Source: BACL21 sp038141525 (GTDB lineage: Bacteria > Bacteroidota > Bacteroidia > Flavobacteriales > Flavobacteriaceae). From it: a stretch of DNA of 64,000 nt. Shown piece after piece: positions 18,391 through 28,356 of the stretch. Under the pieces are notes generated by a model, which was not told where the DNA came from, did no database searches, and saw only the letters and a program-made list of their open reading frames with translations. The stretch is from the NCBI GenBank assembly GCA_038141525.1, contig JAYQIF010000007.1:4856-68855 (forward strand), in the 5' to 3' direction. Numbering within the stretch: position 1 is the first letter of the stretch; every line of letters begins with the position of its first letter. The position numbers and the translations under genes are program-made.

Positions 18391-19018
18391 CCATCCAAAA
18401 TCCAAGGCTCAAGGCTCAAATTGTATCGAAATTTCGGGAAAACTCTGCCAATATAATCGTGACTCTTCAATCGATTTTGTGGTATACTGAACGAAATCTG
18501 GCATTTTTGATCAAGCTTTTGTTCTTGAATCTTCAGAGCACCTTGTTTGAGCCACTGCATGGCCACACCAATATTAGGGTAATCAAATACTAAGCGCGCT
18601 GTTACATAAGCGACTTCAACCTCAAATTCACAAGACTCAAGGGTGTGTTGTGCTGTATTTTTGTACGCTTTAATTAAACCACCCACCCCGAGTTTGGTGC
18701 CGCCAAAATAGCGTACTACAGCTACGGCTGTATTGGTCAAGCCAAAAGATTGGATTTGCCCCAAAATCGGTGTGCCTGCACTGTGCGTGGGCTCTCCGTC
18801 GTCGTTAGCCCTAACTTCTTCTCCGTCTATTCCCAGACGGTAGGCATAACAACAGTGATTGGCACCATAATGTTCTTTTTTAGCGAATCAAAAAAATCCA
18901 AAGCCTCTTGGGCATTTCCCACATGACGCGCGAATCCAATGAACTTGCTCCCTTTTTCCTTATAGATGAGGTCTTGGCAACCGCGTTTAATTGTATTGAG
19001 ATTCTCGGGTTTACTCAT
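18384..19018 (-). CDS. YigZ/IMPACT-family protein (frameshifted)
   Basis: YigZ-like protein, 211 codons after repair. The N-terminal Impact domain has KEKGSKFIGFARHV, then VRANDDGEPTHSAGTPIL in the bridging frame, AVVRYFGGTKLGVGGLI and a C-terminal DUF1949-like part. One base is missing from the T6 run at 18876-18881 (plus strand). Function is poorly known; eukaryotic IMPACT is a translation regulator. It sits directly after ribD, whose stop overlaps its start region by 4 bases. Confidence 0.85.
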
Positions 19019-20058
19019 GTTTGATTTTTCGCATGATAAAGGACATTGTCCTCAAAGTTGGCAATAGGGGTGAGGGGTACATTAATCATCGGGCCATTTA
19101 GGCCTTCCGACCAAAGGTCTTGGCTTTGGTAGCGGTAACATTCATCCCATAAATTGGCATCGATAAAACGTTGGAGGGTTTGAGGACCTCCTTCAATGAG
19201 AACACTTTGAATGTCCAGTGCGTAAAGTTTATCGGCCACTGCTCTAGGGCCTTGATGTATATCTGAGCTAAGCCAAATAATTTCTTTGTACTTGGTTTCT
19301 TTAATAGGTTTTATTGCTTTGTTGATTGTATTTAAGGGTCATTGGCTTGGCTGTCAAATCTCGAACCCTCGGGCTGTGCACCACCCAAAATCACAATTAT
19401 AGGATTATTTTCATTCCAGCGATAAGCCGATAGCCTTGGATTATCTTGTGTCCAAGTTTTATGCCCCACGAGTATCGCTTGTTCTCTGCTGCGCAGAAAA
19501 TGAGTGTGTTGACGCGCATACTCATTACTGATCCAAACGGGACGTTGTTCTTTTTTCGTCAAGTGGGGCTAGGTAACCGTTTTTGGTCTCTGCCCATTTG
19601 AGAATGATGTAAGGTCTTTTTTGTTCGTGAAATCGAAAAAACCGCTTGTTTAATTCGCGAGATTCCGCTTTTAAGACGTCGGTGATCACCTCAATGCCGT
19701 GTTTTTTCAGATGCGCAATGCCAGAGCCGTTCACTTTATCGTGGGTATCACCACTTCCAATAACAACCTTTGTAATGCCCGAAGCCGCGATCAGTGGGGC
19801 ACAGGCTTCGGTTTTGCCCACATGATTACAGGGCTCTAAATTCACATATAGAGGTGGCGCCCTGCAATGGCTGGGATCGCAATTATAGATCGCCTGTGCT
19901 TCTGCGTGTCGCCCTCCGGGGCTGTGGTGCCAGCCTTCAGAAATAATTTTTTGGTCTTGGACAATTACACTACCCACCATTGGGTTTGGATAGGTGGTGC
20001 CTCGGCCATTTTCAGCCAGTTGCAGACAGCGCGCCATGAATTTTTCGTGTATCTTCAC
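19015..20058 (-). CDS. ribD: Bifunctional riboflavin biosynthesis deaminase/reductase (frameshifted twice)
   Basis: Second and third steps of riboflavin synthesis. The N-terminal deaminase domain has the zinc signature GGRHAEAQAI and NLEPCNHVGKTEACAPLI. The C-terminal reductase domain has YIILKWAETKNGYLAP, ILVGHKTWTQDNPRLS and SVLIEGGPQTLQRFI. The frame breaks at a T6 run (19551-19556) and near 19334-19338; one deletion and one insertion give 347 codons. Start ATG 20058. A single ribD chain of this length is normal for Bacteroidetes. Confidence 0.92.
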
Positions 20059-20092
20059 CCTTCAAAAATAGTGCTAAAATTTTACAACCTCA

Positions 20093-20575
20093 ATGATAGA
20101 TATTAGATTGATTTCCCCTCAGGATGATCCCAGAAATCAGGTCAGTTAATTCGCTCGGTACTTGAGGAATTTAATGTGCCAAAAGTCGGCACGGCTTATG
20201 CCGATGCTTCTCTTGACTGTATGTATGACACCTATCAAAAAGTCCCGCTCGCGATATTTCATCCTCAGTGATGGTATATCTATTTATGGAGGGGGTGGCA
20301 TTGCACCCTTAGAAAATTATTCAGAAGACTATTGCGAACTTCAAAAAATGTATTTCCACAAAAGTGCTCGCGGTCAAGGATTTGGACAAAAAATGATGGT
20401 CTTATGTCTGGATTTTGCAAAAGCGGCAGGCTACACCCGATGTTATATTGAAACTATGGAGTACATGAAACGAGCCCAGCGCCTTTATCTCAATACGGGT
20501 TTTACACTTCTCGATGGTCCTCTAGGGGATACGGGGCATCATGCCTGCGGTGTTCAAATGATTAAATCTCTGTAA
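20093..20575 (+). CDS. GNAT-family N-acetyltransferase (frameshifted twice)
   Basis: About 160 codons after repair. It starts MIDIRLISPQDDP, continues RSVLEEFNVPKVGTAYAD in a second frame and ISIYGGGGIAPLENYSED in a third. KSARGQGFGQKMMVLCLDFA is the acetyl-CoA binding loop. Breaks lie at the CCC near 20129-20131 (one base missing) and the A5 at 20237-20241 (one base extra). Substrate unknown. It begins 34 bases from the divergent ribD start and ends 4 bases before prmC. Confidence 0.75.
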
Positions 20576-20579
20576 TAAA

Positions 20580-21424
20580 ATGACTCTGGAGCAATGGCAA
20601 AAGCACTGGAACCTGTCTCTTAAGAATGAGTATTTGGTGCGTGAAGCACGCAGTTTGTTGATTTGGCCTTGGGAGATCGATTAAAATGGACCGCTATTGA
20701 TTTAGTCATCCGCAAGGATGTGAAAATCAAGGACAATGACCTAGTTTGGCTCTCTGAGGTTTTAGAGCGGCTCAAAAACATGAGCCCATACAACAGATTC
20801 TAGGATATGCTTGGTTTTGTGATCAAAAATTTTTCGTGAATTCAGCCGTTCTTCATTCCAAGACCAGAGACTGAAGAATTGGTGATGTATTTACGTCAAA
20901 AATTAAAGAACAGCAGTGTCAATAGCGCTTTGGATATTGGTACGGGATCTGGTTGTATCGCCTTGAGTCTAGCCGCCGTCATGCCTCAGACGAATTGGTG
21001 TGCTTGGGATGTTTCACCAGAGGCTTTAGCGCTTGCTCAAAAAAATCAACAGAAGTTTAAGCAGCAGGTCCATTGGCAACTTCAGGATGTTTTGCACACC
21101 TGGCCTGATCAAAACTTTGATTTAATTGTGTCTAATCCGCCCTATATCCCTAAGGCGGAGATGAGCAGTATGGATAAGAATGTTTTGGAATTTGAGCCGC
21201 ATTTGGCTCTATTTGTACCCGATTCAGATCCGTTAAAATTTTACAGGGCCATTGCCACTCAGGCATTGAATCATTTAAATCAGGGGGGACTATTGTATTT
21301 TGAATGCCATTATCAGCATACACAAAATGTCGCTGAACTATTGAAAGACCTGGGGTTCGCCAAAGTACATCCACGGAAGGACCAGTGGGGTAAGTGGCGA
21401 TTCGTCTCTGGAGTCTGGACCTGA
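20580..21424 (+). CDS. prmC: Peptide chain release factor N5-glutamine methyltransferase (frameshifted three times)
   Basis: Methylates the GGQ glutamine of release factors 1 and 2. The C-terminal methyltransferase domain is intact: ALDIGTGSGCIALSLAAVM for SAM binding and the active-site SNPPYIPKAEM. The N-terminal part is recovered across three frames: MTLEQWQKHWN, DLALGDRLKWTAID, KKHEPIQQILGYAWF and the family signature IPRPETEELV. Breaks lie near 20654-20656 (missing T), 20774-20778 (missing A) and 20851-20854 (extra base). Repair gives 281 codons, the usual length. Confidence 0.9.
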
Positions 21425-21487
21425 ACAATGTCGATAAGTTATACCGAATATTTGGAGTTAGCCATCATTTTAAGGCTGTGGAATGAT

Positions 21488-21495
21488 TATATTTG
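21488..21495 (+). promoter_or_regulatory. TAnnTTTG box immediately before ligA
   Basis: TATATTTG ends 5 bases before the ligA ATG at 21501, the same close spacing seen at dapF, bamD and others. No TTG at the expected distance. Confidence 0.35.
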
Positions 21496-21500
21496 TGTCA

Positions 21501-23507
21501 ATGACCGCGGAAGAAAAAATTAAAGCACTGCGTTCCGAATTGACGCTTCACAACCACAGGTATTATGTCTTGGACGAGCCAGTAATTTCTGATTATGAAT
21601 TTGATCAGAGGTTGCGTTCTCTACAAGAATTGGAACAAGCCCACCCTGAATTGTTTGACCCGAATTCACCCACCCAACGAGTGGGTGGTGCTGTCACAAA
21701 AAATTTTGAGACCGTAAGACACGATCATCGCATGTACTCTTTGGACAACAGTTATTCCAAAGAGGATTTATTGGATTGGGAGGCACGCCTATCAAAGGTC
21801 GTGGACGAGCCTATGACTTACATATGCGAGCTTAAATATGATGGGGCCTCCATTAGTTTGACCTATGAAAACGGCCAATTGTTGCGCGCTGTGACCCGTG
21901 GGGATGGTGTACAGGGGGATGAAGTCACAGCCAACATCAGAACCATAAAGTCTATACCCCTCCAAGTAACCGCTCCAAGCAATGCTCGTTTTGATATTCG
22001 TGGTGAAATCATCATGACCAAATCAGGCTTTGAGGCCTTGAATAAGACGCGTCGTGCTCTTGGGGAGGAAGAATTCAAAAATCCGCGTAATACAGCCTCA
22101 GGAAGCCTAAAGCTTCAAGACAGCGCAGAAGTCGCCAAGCGGCCGCTGAGCTGTTTACTTTATTCAATTCAAGGGGCGAATTGGCCTATTGCTACTCAGA
22201 AGGATATGTTGGACCAAGCCAGGGAAATGGGATTTAAGGTGCCAAAAGAAGCGCGATTGTCCAAAAACATGGATGAGGTGATGGCCTTTATTGACCATTG
22301 GGATACGCATCGTCATGAATTGCCTTACGAAATCGATGGTGTGGTGATCAAGGTCAATGAACTGCAAAATCAAAAATTATTAGGCTACACCGCGAAAGCA
22401 CCTAGATGGGCCATGGCCTACAAGTTTAAGGCCGAGGAGGCCACTACAATGTTGCGCAATGTCGTTTACCAAGTGGGGCGTACTGGAGCGATAACACCAG
22501 TGGCTGAACTCGAAGCAGTAGATTTGGCTGGGACCGTGGTCAAACGCGCCTCTTTACACAATGCCGATCAAATCGAGAAGTTAGATTTATATTTTGGGGA
22601 TACTGTGGTTGTTGAGAAGGGTGGCGAAATCATACCAAAAATAACCTCCGTCAAAAAGCAAGCACGTCCTGCCCAAGCCACAGCGGTCGGTTTTATCCAG
22701 CATTGTCCAGAGTGCAGTACCGCTTTAGTCAGGGTGGTGGGCGAGGCCCAGCATTATTGTCCAAACGAACAAGGTTGTCCGCCGCAAATTGCCGGGAGGA
22801 TTCAGCATTTTATATCGCGTAAGGCCATGGATATCGATGGATTGGGCGAAGAGACAGTAAACTTGATGGTCAAACAAGGTTTAATTCGAGATTTCGCTGA
22901 TTTATACATCCTTGGTGTTGACCAAATCATACCCTTGGAGCGCATGGGCCAGAAGAGTGCACAGAATTTGGTTCAAGGGGTTCAAAATTCCAAAAAACAA
23001 CCTTATCATAAGGTTTTATTCGCCCTTGGCATACGTCATGTTGGCGCTACGGTCGCACAAAAATTGGCTCAAGCGTTTAGGACAATTGATCTCTTACGTA
23101 ACGCGAGCCAAGAAGAATTGCTTGAGGTCGAGGATATTGGCCTAAAAATCGCTCAAAGTCTTTCAGATTATTTTTCCAGCCAAGAGAATTGGGGTCGAAT
23201 TGAACGACTGCGGAGCTATGGTTGTAATTTTGAAGCGCAAAATGATCAAGAGCAAGTCAATGAATCCGACCTCCTTGTGGGGAAGTCATTTGTTGTTTCT
23301 GGAGTCTTTGAAAAATTCAGTCGAGAAGAACTCAAGGCCCTGATCACAGCACATTCGGGCAAAATAGTGGGCAGTATTTCCGGAAAGACTTCTTATGTGG
23401 TCGCTGGAGATCAAATGGGGCCAAGTAAACGGCAAAAGGCCGAAAAATTGGAGATTCCCATTATTTCCGAATCTGAATTTATCCACATGATTGAGTCAAA
23501 ATCCTAG
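21501..23507 (+). CDS. ligA: NAD-dependent DNA ligase LigA
   Basis: Seals nicks in replication and repair. About 668 residues, intact. The adenylation lysine is in ELKYDGASISL. The N-terminal Ia domain begins KALRSELTLHNHRYYV, and the zinc finger has CPECSTALV and CPNEQGCPPQ. An HhH region and a C-terminal BRCT domain (LLVGKSFVVSGVFEKFSREE) follow. I prefer the ATG at 21501 over 21483, because a promoter box lies between them. The 178-residue gene follows 3 bases downstream. Confidence 0.96.
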   Translation: MTAEEKIKALRSELTLHNHRYYVLDEPVISDYEFDQRLRSLQELEQAHPELFDPNSPTQRVGGAVTKNFETVRHDHRMYSLDNSYSKEDLLDWEARLSKVVDEPMTYICELKYDGASISLTYENGQLLRAVTRGDGVQGDEVTANIRTIKSIPLQVTAPSNARFDIRGEIIMTKSGFEALNKTRRALGEEEFKNPRNTASGSLKLQDSAEVAKRPLSCLLYSIQGANWPIATQKDMLDQAREMGFKVPKEARLSKNMDEVMAFIDHWDTHRHELPYEIDGVVIKVNELQNQKLLGYTAKAPRWAMAYKFKAEEATTMLRNVVYQVGRTGAITPVAELEAVDLAGTVVKRASLHNADQIEKLDLYFGDTVVVEKGGEIIPKITSVKKQARPAQATAVGFIQHCPECSTALVRVVGEAQHYCPNEQGCPPQIAGRIQHFISRKAMDIDGLGEETVNLMVKQGLIRDFADLYILGVDQIIPLERMGQKSAQNLVQGVQNSKKQPYHKVLFALGIRHVGATVAQKLAQAFRTIDLLRNASQEELLEVEDIGLKIAQSLSDYFSSQENWGRIERLRSYGCNFEAQNDQEQVNESDLLVGKSFVVSGVFEKFSREELKALITAHSGKIVGSISGKTSYVVAGDQMGPSKRQKAEKLEIPIISESEFIHMIESKS

Positions 23508-23510
23508 TCT

Positions 23511-24047
23511 ATGGAAATTTTACATGACCTTCGAGAATGGCTCAAAAAAAAGTGGTTAAGTCGGGATTTAGATCAGGCCATGAAACAGCGTGATCGGTCT
23601 GGACTTAATGCCAAATGCAGAACTTTGGGTGTGATCATTGACGAAGGAGTAGTTCAAGAATTTGATGGTTTATACGATTGGTATATGGATTTGAATATGG
23701 CGCCAAAAGACATTAAAGTGTTTACCTATCTGGAGGTTAAGAAGAAATTGCCCACACTCCGCCAAAATCAGCTCACTAATGCCGATTTTGATTGGCAAGG
23801 ACACATCAATAATCCGGGGGCTATAGAATTCATAGATACTTCTTTCGACGTTTTGCTCGCCTTATATCATCCGGGCAATGAACTACTCGATTTAATTGTA
23901 GCCAAAAGTAAAAGTAAGTTCAAAGTGGGAAGCCAGGGGTTGAATCAGGAGTTATTCGATTTATCATTGGCGGTGGCTCCAGAGCGTTTGGCGCTAATGC
24001 GGAGTGAATTTGTCAAATACATGGGTATTTTAAATAAAAAATTATGA
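23511..24047 (+). CDS. Conserved Flavobacteriia protein (DUF6913-like)
   Basis: 178 residues, no catalytic motif that I recognise. It is charged at the N-terminus (LREWLKKKWLSRDLDQAMKQ) and has the segments FDGLYDWYMDLNMAPKD, IEFIDTSFDVLLALYHPGNE and a helical end. From memory it resembles the family listed as DUF6913; this is unverified. It sits between ligA and dapA, and its stop overlaps the dapA start (ATGA), so it is co-transcribed with dapA and probably ligA. Confidence 0.65.
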   Translation: MEILHDLREWLKKKWLSRDLDQAMKQRDRSGLNAKCRTLGVIIDEGVVQEFDGLYDWYMDLNMAPKDIKVFTYLEVKKKLPTLRQNQLTNADFDWQGHINNPGAIEFIDTSFDVLLALYHPGNELLDLIVAKSKSKFKVGSQGLNQELFDLSLAVAPERLALMRSEFVKYMGILNKKL

Positions 24048-24925
24048 GAGAATTAATCGGTACCGGCGTGGCCTTAATCACCCCTTTTGATGACAATGGG
24101 TCAGTTGATTTTGACGCTTTAGTGCGTTTAGTGCATTTCCAAATTGAGCATGGGATTAATTATCTTGTTGTTTCAGGAACTACGGGAGAAAGTGTTACAC
24201 TCTCTAAAACGGAAAAAGAGGCTGTTTTACAGACTGTGATCCAGACTAATGCGGGTAGAGTGCCCATTGTTTTGGGAGTTGGTGGTAATGATACCCGAAC
24301 TGTTGCTGAGCAGATAAAGCAGGTCAATCCCGAATGAAGTTGCCGCTGTACTGTCGGTATCTCCCATGTATAATAAGCCCTCCCAAGCTGGCCTGATAGC
24401 GCATTTCACGGCAGTGGCTGAGGCTAGCCCAGTGCCTGTTATTTTGTATAATGTCCCAGGGCGTACGGCGAGTAATATGTTGCCAAGCACGGTGTTGGAA
24501 CTGGCCAAAGTGCCGAATATCGTAGGTATAAAAGAGGCTTCTGGTGATTTAGCTCAAGCCATGGAAATTCTGCGTGTGACGCCAGAGAATTTTCTAATCA
24601 TTTCGGGAGACGATATGATTGCCTTACCTATGGTATTGATGGGGGGCATGGTGTAATTTCAGTAATTGGACAGGGTTATCCTGCCAAATTCAGTCAAATG
24701 ATCCAGGCCGCAAGACAGGGTGATGTCCGAAAAGCGCAAAAGATCCACTACGATTTAATGCCCGTGATCGACATGATCTTCGAACAGGGCAATCCATCTG
24801 GAATCAAGGCCTTACTGCACAAAAAAGGCATATGTCTCAATAGATTAAGGTTGCCTCTAGTTCCTGTCGATTCTTCGCTAGAACAGCGTATTGAGGATTT
24901 TGCGACTGAATCATCAGCTCATTAA
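24044..24925 (+). CDS. dapA: 4-hydroxy-tetrahydrodipicolinate synthase (frameshifted twice)
   Basis: First committed step of the lysine/diaminopimelate pathway: pyruvate plus aspartate semialdehyde. Visible are GTGVALITPFDDNGSVD, the GTTGE motif (VVSGTTGESVTLS), VPVILYNVPGRTASNM with the catalytic tyrosine, and IVGIKEASGDL with the Schiff-base lysine. Breaks lie near 24329-24332 (one extra base) and in the G6 at 24641-24646 (one missing). Repair gives 293 codons. Essential, so probably intact in the cell. Confidence 0.94.
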
Positions 24926-25038
24926 AAATAAGTATTGTTAAACTTTTAACAAGCTCGGCGTTTGCTGCGTCTTGTTGCGTTATTTTTACCTTCGAAATTT
25001 CTTTTTTAATACTGTCTTTTATTATGTATTTTTGCCGG

Positions 25039-25854
25039 ATGAATTCGACGGTCCTAAAGTGTGTTAGTCTGCTTGCTATGAGTATTTTGTTCTCAGGATG
25101 CAGTGAGTATCAGAAACTATTACGTTCGGATGATACGGCCGCAAAATACACCATGGCCGACTCTTTATACAAGGCCAAAAAATACAAAAAGGCACTGCCT
25201 CTGATGGAGCAGATTGTTCCGATTTACAGAGGTAAGCCTCAAGCTGAGCCGCTCATGTACCGTTATGCCAACACCTTTTATAATCTCGAGGATTATTATC
25301 TCGCCGGCTATCAATTTGAACGATTTGTCGTTTCTTATCCGCAGAGTGACTCCTTAGAAATGGCGGCTTACAAATCGGCCAGGAGCTATTACGAATTGTC
25401 TCCGCGCTATTCGTTAGATCAAAAAGATACCTACGTTGCCTTGGAAAAATTGCAAGCTTTCGTAGACACCTATAACGATTCGGAATATCGCATGGAATGT
25501 AATGAGATGGTGCAAGAACTCAAGGTAAAACTAGAATTAAAGGACATCGAAACAGCCAAGCAATATCGTCGTATCAGTGATTATAAAGCAGCGATTAAAG
25601 CCTTTGATAATTTTATTCAAGACCATCCAGGCTCTATCTACCGAGAAGACGCCTATTTTGGTCGTTTGGAGGCCGCTTTTGTCCTGGCTCAAAATAGTGT
25701 ATCTTATTTAGTCCAAGAACGACTTGAATCCGCAAAAAAATATTTTGACAGTTTTATGAAATACTACAGCAGTGGGACCAAGCGTGGTGCTGCTGAAGAA
25801 ATACTACTGCAAATTAATACCCAACTGCAAGAACAGACTTTATCTACAAATTAA
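25039..25854 (+). CDS. bamD: Outer membrane assembly lipoprotein BamD-like
   Basis: Component of the beta-barrel assembly machinery. The start at 25039 (MNSTVLKCVSLLAMSILFSG) puts a lipobox LFSGC right after a signal peptide. Sel1/TPR-like helical repeats follow (KAKKYKKALPLMEQIVPIY; YLAGYQFERFVVSYPQSD). 271 residues, intact. An ATG at 25024 is less likely because a TATTTTTG box lies at 25027-25034. The omega-like subunit follows 12 bases later. Confidence 0.88.
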   Translation: MNSTVLKCVSLLAMSILFSGCSEYQKLLRSDDTAAKYTMADSLYKAKKYKKALPLMEQIVPIYRGKPQAEPLMYRYANTFYNLEDYYLAGYQFERFVVSYPQSDSLEMAAYKSARSYYELSPRYSLDQKDTYVALEKLQAFVDTYNDSEYRMECNEMVQELKVKLELKDIETAKQYRRISDYKAAIKAFDNFIQDHPGSIYREDAYFGRLEAAFVLAQNSVSYLVQERLESAKKYFDSFMKYYSSGTKRGAAEEILLQINTQLQEQTLSTN

Positions 25855-25866
25855 TACCCAATCTCT

Positions 25867-26199
25867 ATGAGTGATATCAGAAATTCAGACGCCCCTGTGA
25901 ACACAACAACCATTGACAAAAATCAATTGGACGCACCCACAGGCAATATTTACGAGGCGATCTCGATCATTGCAAAGCGCGCTACACAAATTAATGGTGA
26001 CATTAAGAAAGAACTCAATGAGAAGTTGGATGAGTTCGCGACCTATAACGATAGTTTAGAAGAGATTTTTGAGAATAAGGAACAAATTGAAGTTTCGAAA
26101 TTCTACGAACGCCTTCCGAAACCACACGCCTTGGCGGTACAAGAATGGCTTGAGGAAAAAATCTATCACCGCAATACCGAAGATGAGGTAATCGACTAA
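25867..26199 (+). CDS. rpoZ: RNA polymerase omega subunit-like protein
   Basis: 110 residues. The segment NIYEAISIIAKRATQIN has the omega pattern in which NxYEAv-IIakRA contacts beta-prime. Bacteroidetes omega proteins are divergent and carry a longer C-terminus like this one (YERLPKPHALAVQEWLEEK). The position between bamD and coaBC is common in Flavobacteriia and matches the rpoZ-coaBC pairing seen elsewhere. Confidence 0.85.
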   Translation: MSDIRNSDAPVNTTTIDKNQLDAPTGNIYEAISIIAKRATQINGDIKKELNEKLDEFATYNDSLEEIFENKEQIEVSKFYERLPKPHALAVQEWLEEKIYHRNTEDEVID

Positions 26200-26211
26200 C
26201 CCCCACAAAAA

Positions 26212-27418
26212 ATGTTAGCGGGAAAACACATTTTGCTGGGAGTTACAGGCGGTATCGCCGCCTATAAGGTCCCGGCATTGGTGCGTTTACTCAAGAAAGA
26301 AGGAGCTGAGGTGCGCGTTATCATGACCCCCGATGCGCGCGAGTTTGTAGCACCATTGACGCTTTCTGTGCTGTCCGAAAACCCTGTTTATTGGACTTTT
26401 ACCGATGAACAGGAACAAGATCAAGGGCTGTGGAACAACCACGTTCATTTGGGGCGTTGGGCCGACGTATTCTTGATTGCTCCGGCGACAGCAAATACCC
26501 TTTCAAAAATGGCCCATGGAGCTTGTGACAATCTTCTTTTGGCTGCCTATTTATCTGCAGAATGCCCTGTTTATTTTGCTCCAGCTATGGATTTGGACAT
26601 GCATGAGCACCCAGCGACACAGTCTTCTTTTCAGAAATTAAAGGAGTTCGGTAATCGCATAATACCGTCTGAACATGGAGCACTTGCCAGTGGACTTGTT
26701 GGCCAGGTCGTATGGCTGAGCCAGAAAATATCGTCGCATTATAAACAATGATCTCAAGGCAAAAGCCCCATTAGCCGGTAAGCGTTATTTAGTCACTGCT
26801 GGCCCAACTTTTGAGCTCATTGACCCCGTGCGTTACATCGGTAATTTTTCAAGTGGAAAGATGGGTTATGCCATTGCTAATGCCGCGGCCCAAATGGGCG
26901 CGGAGGTGCTCCTTATTTCAGGTCCTACGAGAGACCTCGAATTACATCGGTCGATTGCGCGCATTGATACGGTTACAGGAGCTGAGATGTTCGATGCCGT
27001 ATCCACTCATTATAGCGAGCAGGATGTTGTGATTTTGTGTGCCGCAGTGGCAGATTTTAAACCAAAAGATGTGTCCGAGCACAAAATAAAAAGTAAAACC
27101 GAGTCGTTCTCCATAGAACTCAGCTCTACTGTTGATATTGCGGCTCATCTCGGTCGAGAAAAAGCAAATCAACTTTTGGTTGGATTTGCCCTTGAGACCC
27201 AAGATGCTTTAGTTCATGCAAAAAGCAAGCTCAAGAAAAAGAATTTAGATTTAATTGTTTTAAATTCGCTAGAGGATCAAGGCGTTGGTTTCGGTGCTGA
27301 CACCAACAAGATTACGATCATTGACCGCGAAGAAAATGTTCGCGAATATGAGCTTAAATCGAAGTATGTGGTAGCAAAAGATATTATCAATTATATAAGA
27401 AAGTTTAAAGATGCGTAA
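26212..27418 (+). CDS. coaBC: Phosphopantothenoylcysteine decarboxylase/synthetase CoaBC (frameshifted twice)
   Basis: Two steps of coenzyme A synthesis. The N-terminal flavin-dependent CoaC domain has LLGVTGGIAAYKVPALVR, IAPATANTLSKMAHGACD and APAMDLDMHEHPA. The C-terminal CoaB domain has VTAGPTFELIDPVRYIGN and SSGKMGYAIANAAAQMG. Breaks lie near 26701 and 26739 (one base missing at each); repair gives GRMAEPENIVA between them and 402 codons in total. Follows rpoZ by 12 bases; its stop overlaps the next start by 8 bases. Confidence 0.94.
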
Positions 27419-28301
27419 CATTGTTTTACTCGTATTGTTGGGGTGTTGCACGACGCTTATTCACGGACAAGAACTCAACGCTACAGTGACTATTGACGCA
27501 GAACAAACGGGTCAGCCTAATGCGCAGGTATTCCGTACGCTAAAAGATCAACTCACTGAATTACTCAACGAAACACAGTGGACGAGCCGAACGTTCACCA
27601 ACCAAGAGCGCATCGATTGTAATTTCACCTTGATCCTTCAAAGCTTTGAATCGACCTCTTTTTCAGGCAGTCTTCAGGTGCAATCCTCAAGAACCATTTA
27701 TGGTTCTACTTATGACAGTTCGGTATACAATTACAATGATCGCCAATTTGTTTTTGAGTACTCGGAGTTTCAGCCCTTGGTATTCAATATCAATAATTTT
27801 GATTCAAACCTGGTCTCGATTTTAGCCTACCATGTCTATACCATTATTGGAATCGATGCCGATACCTTTGCGCCAAACGGAGGAGACCCTTATTTTTCTC
27901 AAGCCAGACAAATAGTCAATACGGCAGCCTCGAGTAATTATCAAGGTTGGAAGGCCGTAGATGGGACTCAGTCTCGCTATCGTTTCAATGATGCGGTCCT
28001 TTCTAATGTGTACCAGGACTACAGACAAGCCATGTACGATTATCACCGCACGGGTCTAGACCTCATGTCTTCGAATCTTAAAAATGGTAAAACAGGTGTT
28101 CGGGATGCGGTTGTTCTGCTCAAAAAAGTAAACGATCGAAGACCAAATTCCTTTTTGATGCGCACCTTTTTTGATGCCAAAGCCGATGAGATACAGCAGA
28201 TATTCTCGGATGGTCCCACTATTGACATTACGCAATTGGTCGAAATACTCAAGCGTATTGCGCCGACCAAAAGCGATAACTGGAACAAAATAAAACTTTA
28301 A
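27411..28301 (+). CDS. DUF4835 family protein (PorD-like), exported
   Basis: 296 residues with a signal peptide (MRNIVLLVLLGCCTTLIHG). The body (LNATVTIDAEQTGQPNAQVF, DCNFTLILQSF, ILAYHVYTIIGIDADTF) matches the family I know as DUF4835, linked in annotation to type IX secretion as PorD. That link is from memory. The gene lies between coaBC and recN, a conserved Flavobacteriia position, and overlaps coaBC by 8 bases. Confidence 0.8.
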   Translation: MRNIVLLVLLGCCTTLIHGQELNATVTIDAEQTGQPNAQVFRTLKDQLTELLNETQWTSRTFTNQERIDCNFTLILQSFESTSFSGSLQVQSSRTIYGSTYDSSVYNYNDRQFVFEYSEFQPLVFNINNFDSNLVSILAYHVYTIIGIDADTFAPNGGDPYFSQARQIVNTAASSNYQGWKAVDGTQSRYRFNDAVLSNVYQDYRQAMYDYHRTGLDLMSSNLKNGKTGVRDAVVLLKKVNDRRPNSFLMRTFFDAKADEIQQIFSDGPTIDITQLVEILKRIAPTKSDNWNKIKL

Positions 28302-28356
28302 AACTCCGTCAGCAGAATCCTTTTTGAGGATTTTCGGACGGCTTGAATTGATTTAA

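Noticed and set aside
25867..26199. Toxin or antitoxin-like small gene after bamD
   Set aside because: The NxYEA-IIAKRA segment and position before coaBC fit an omega-like RNA polymerase subunit.
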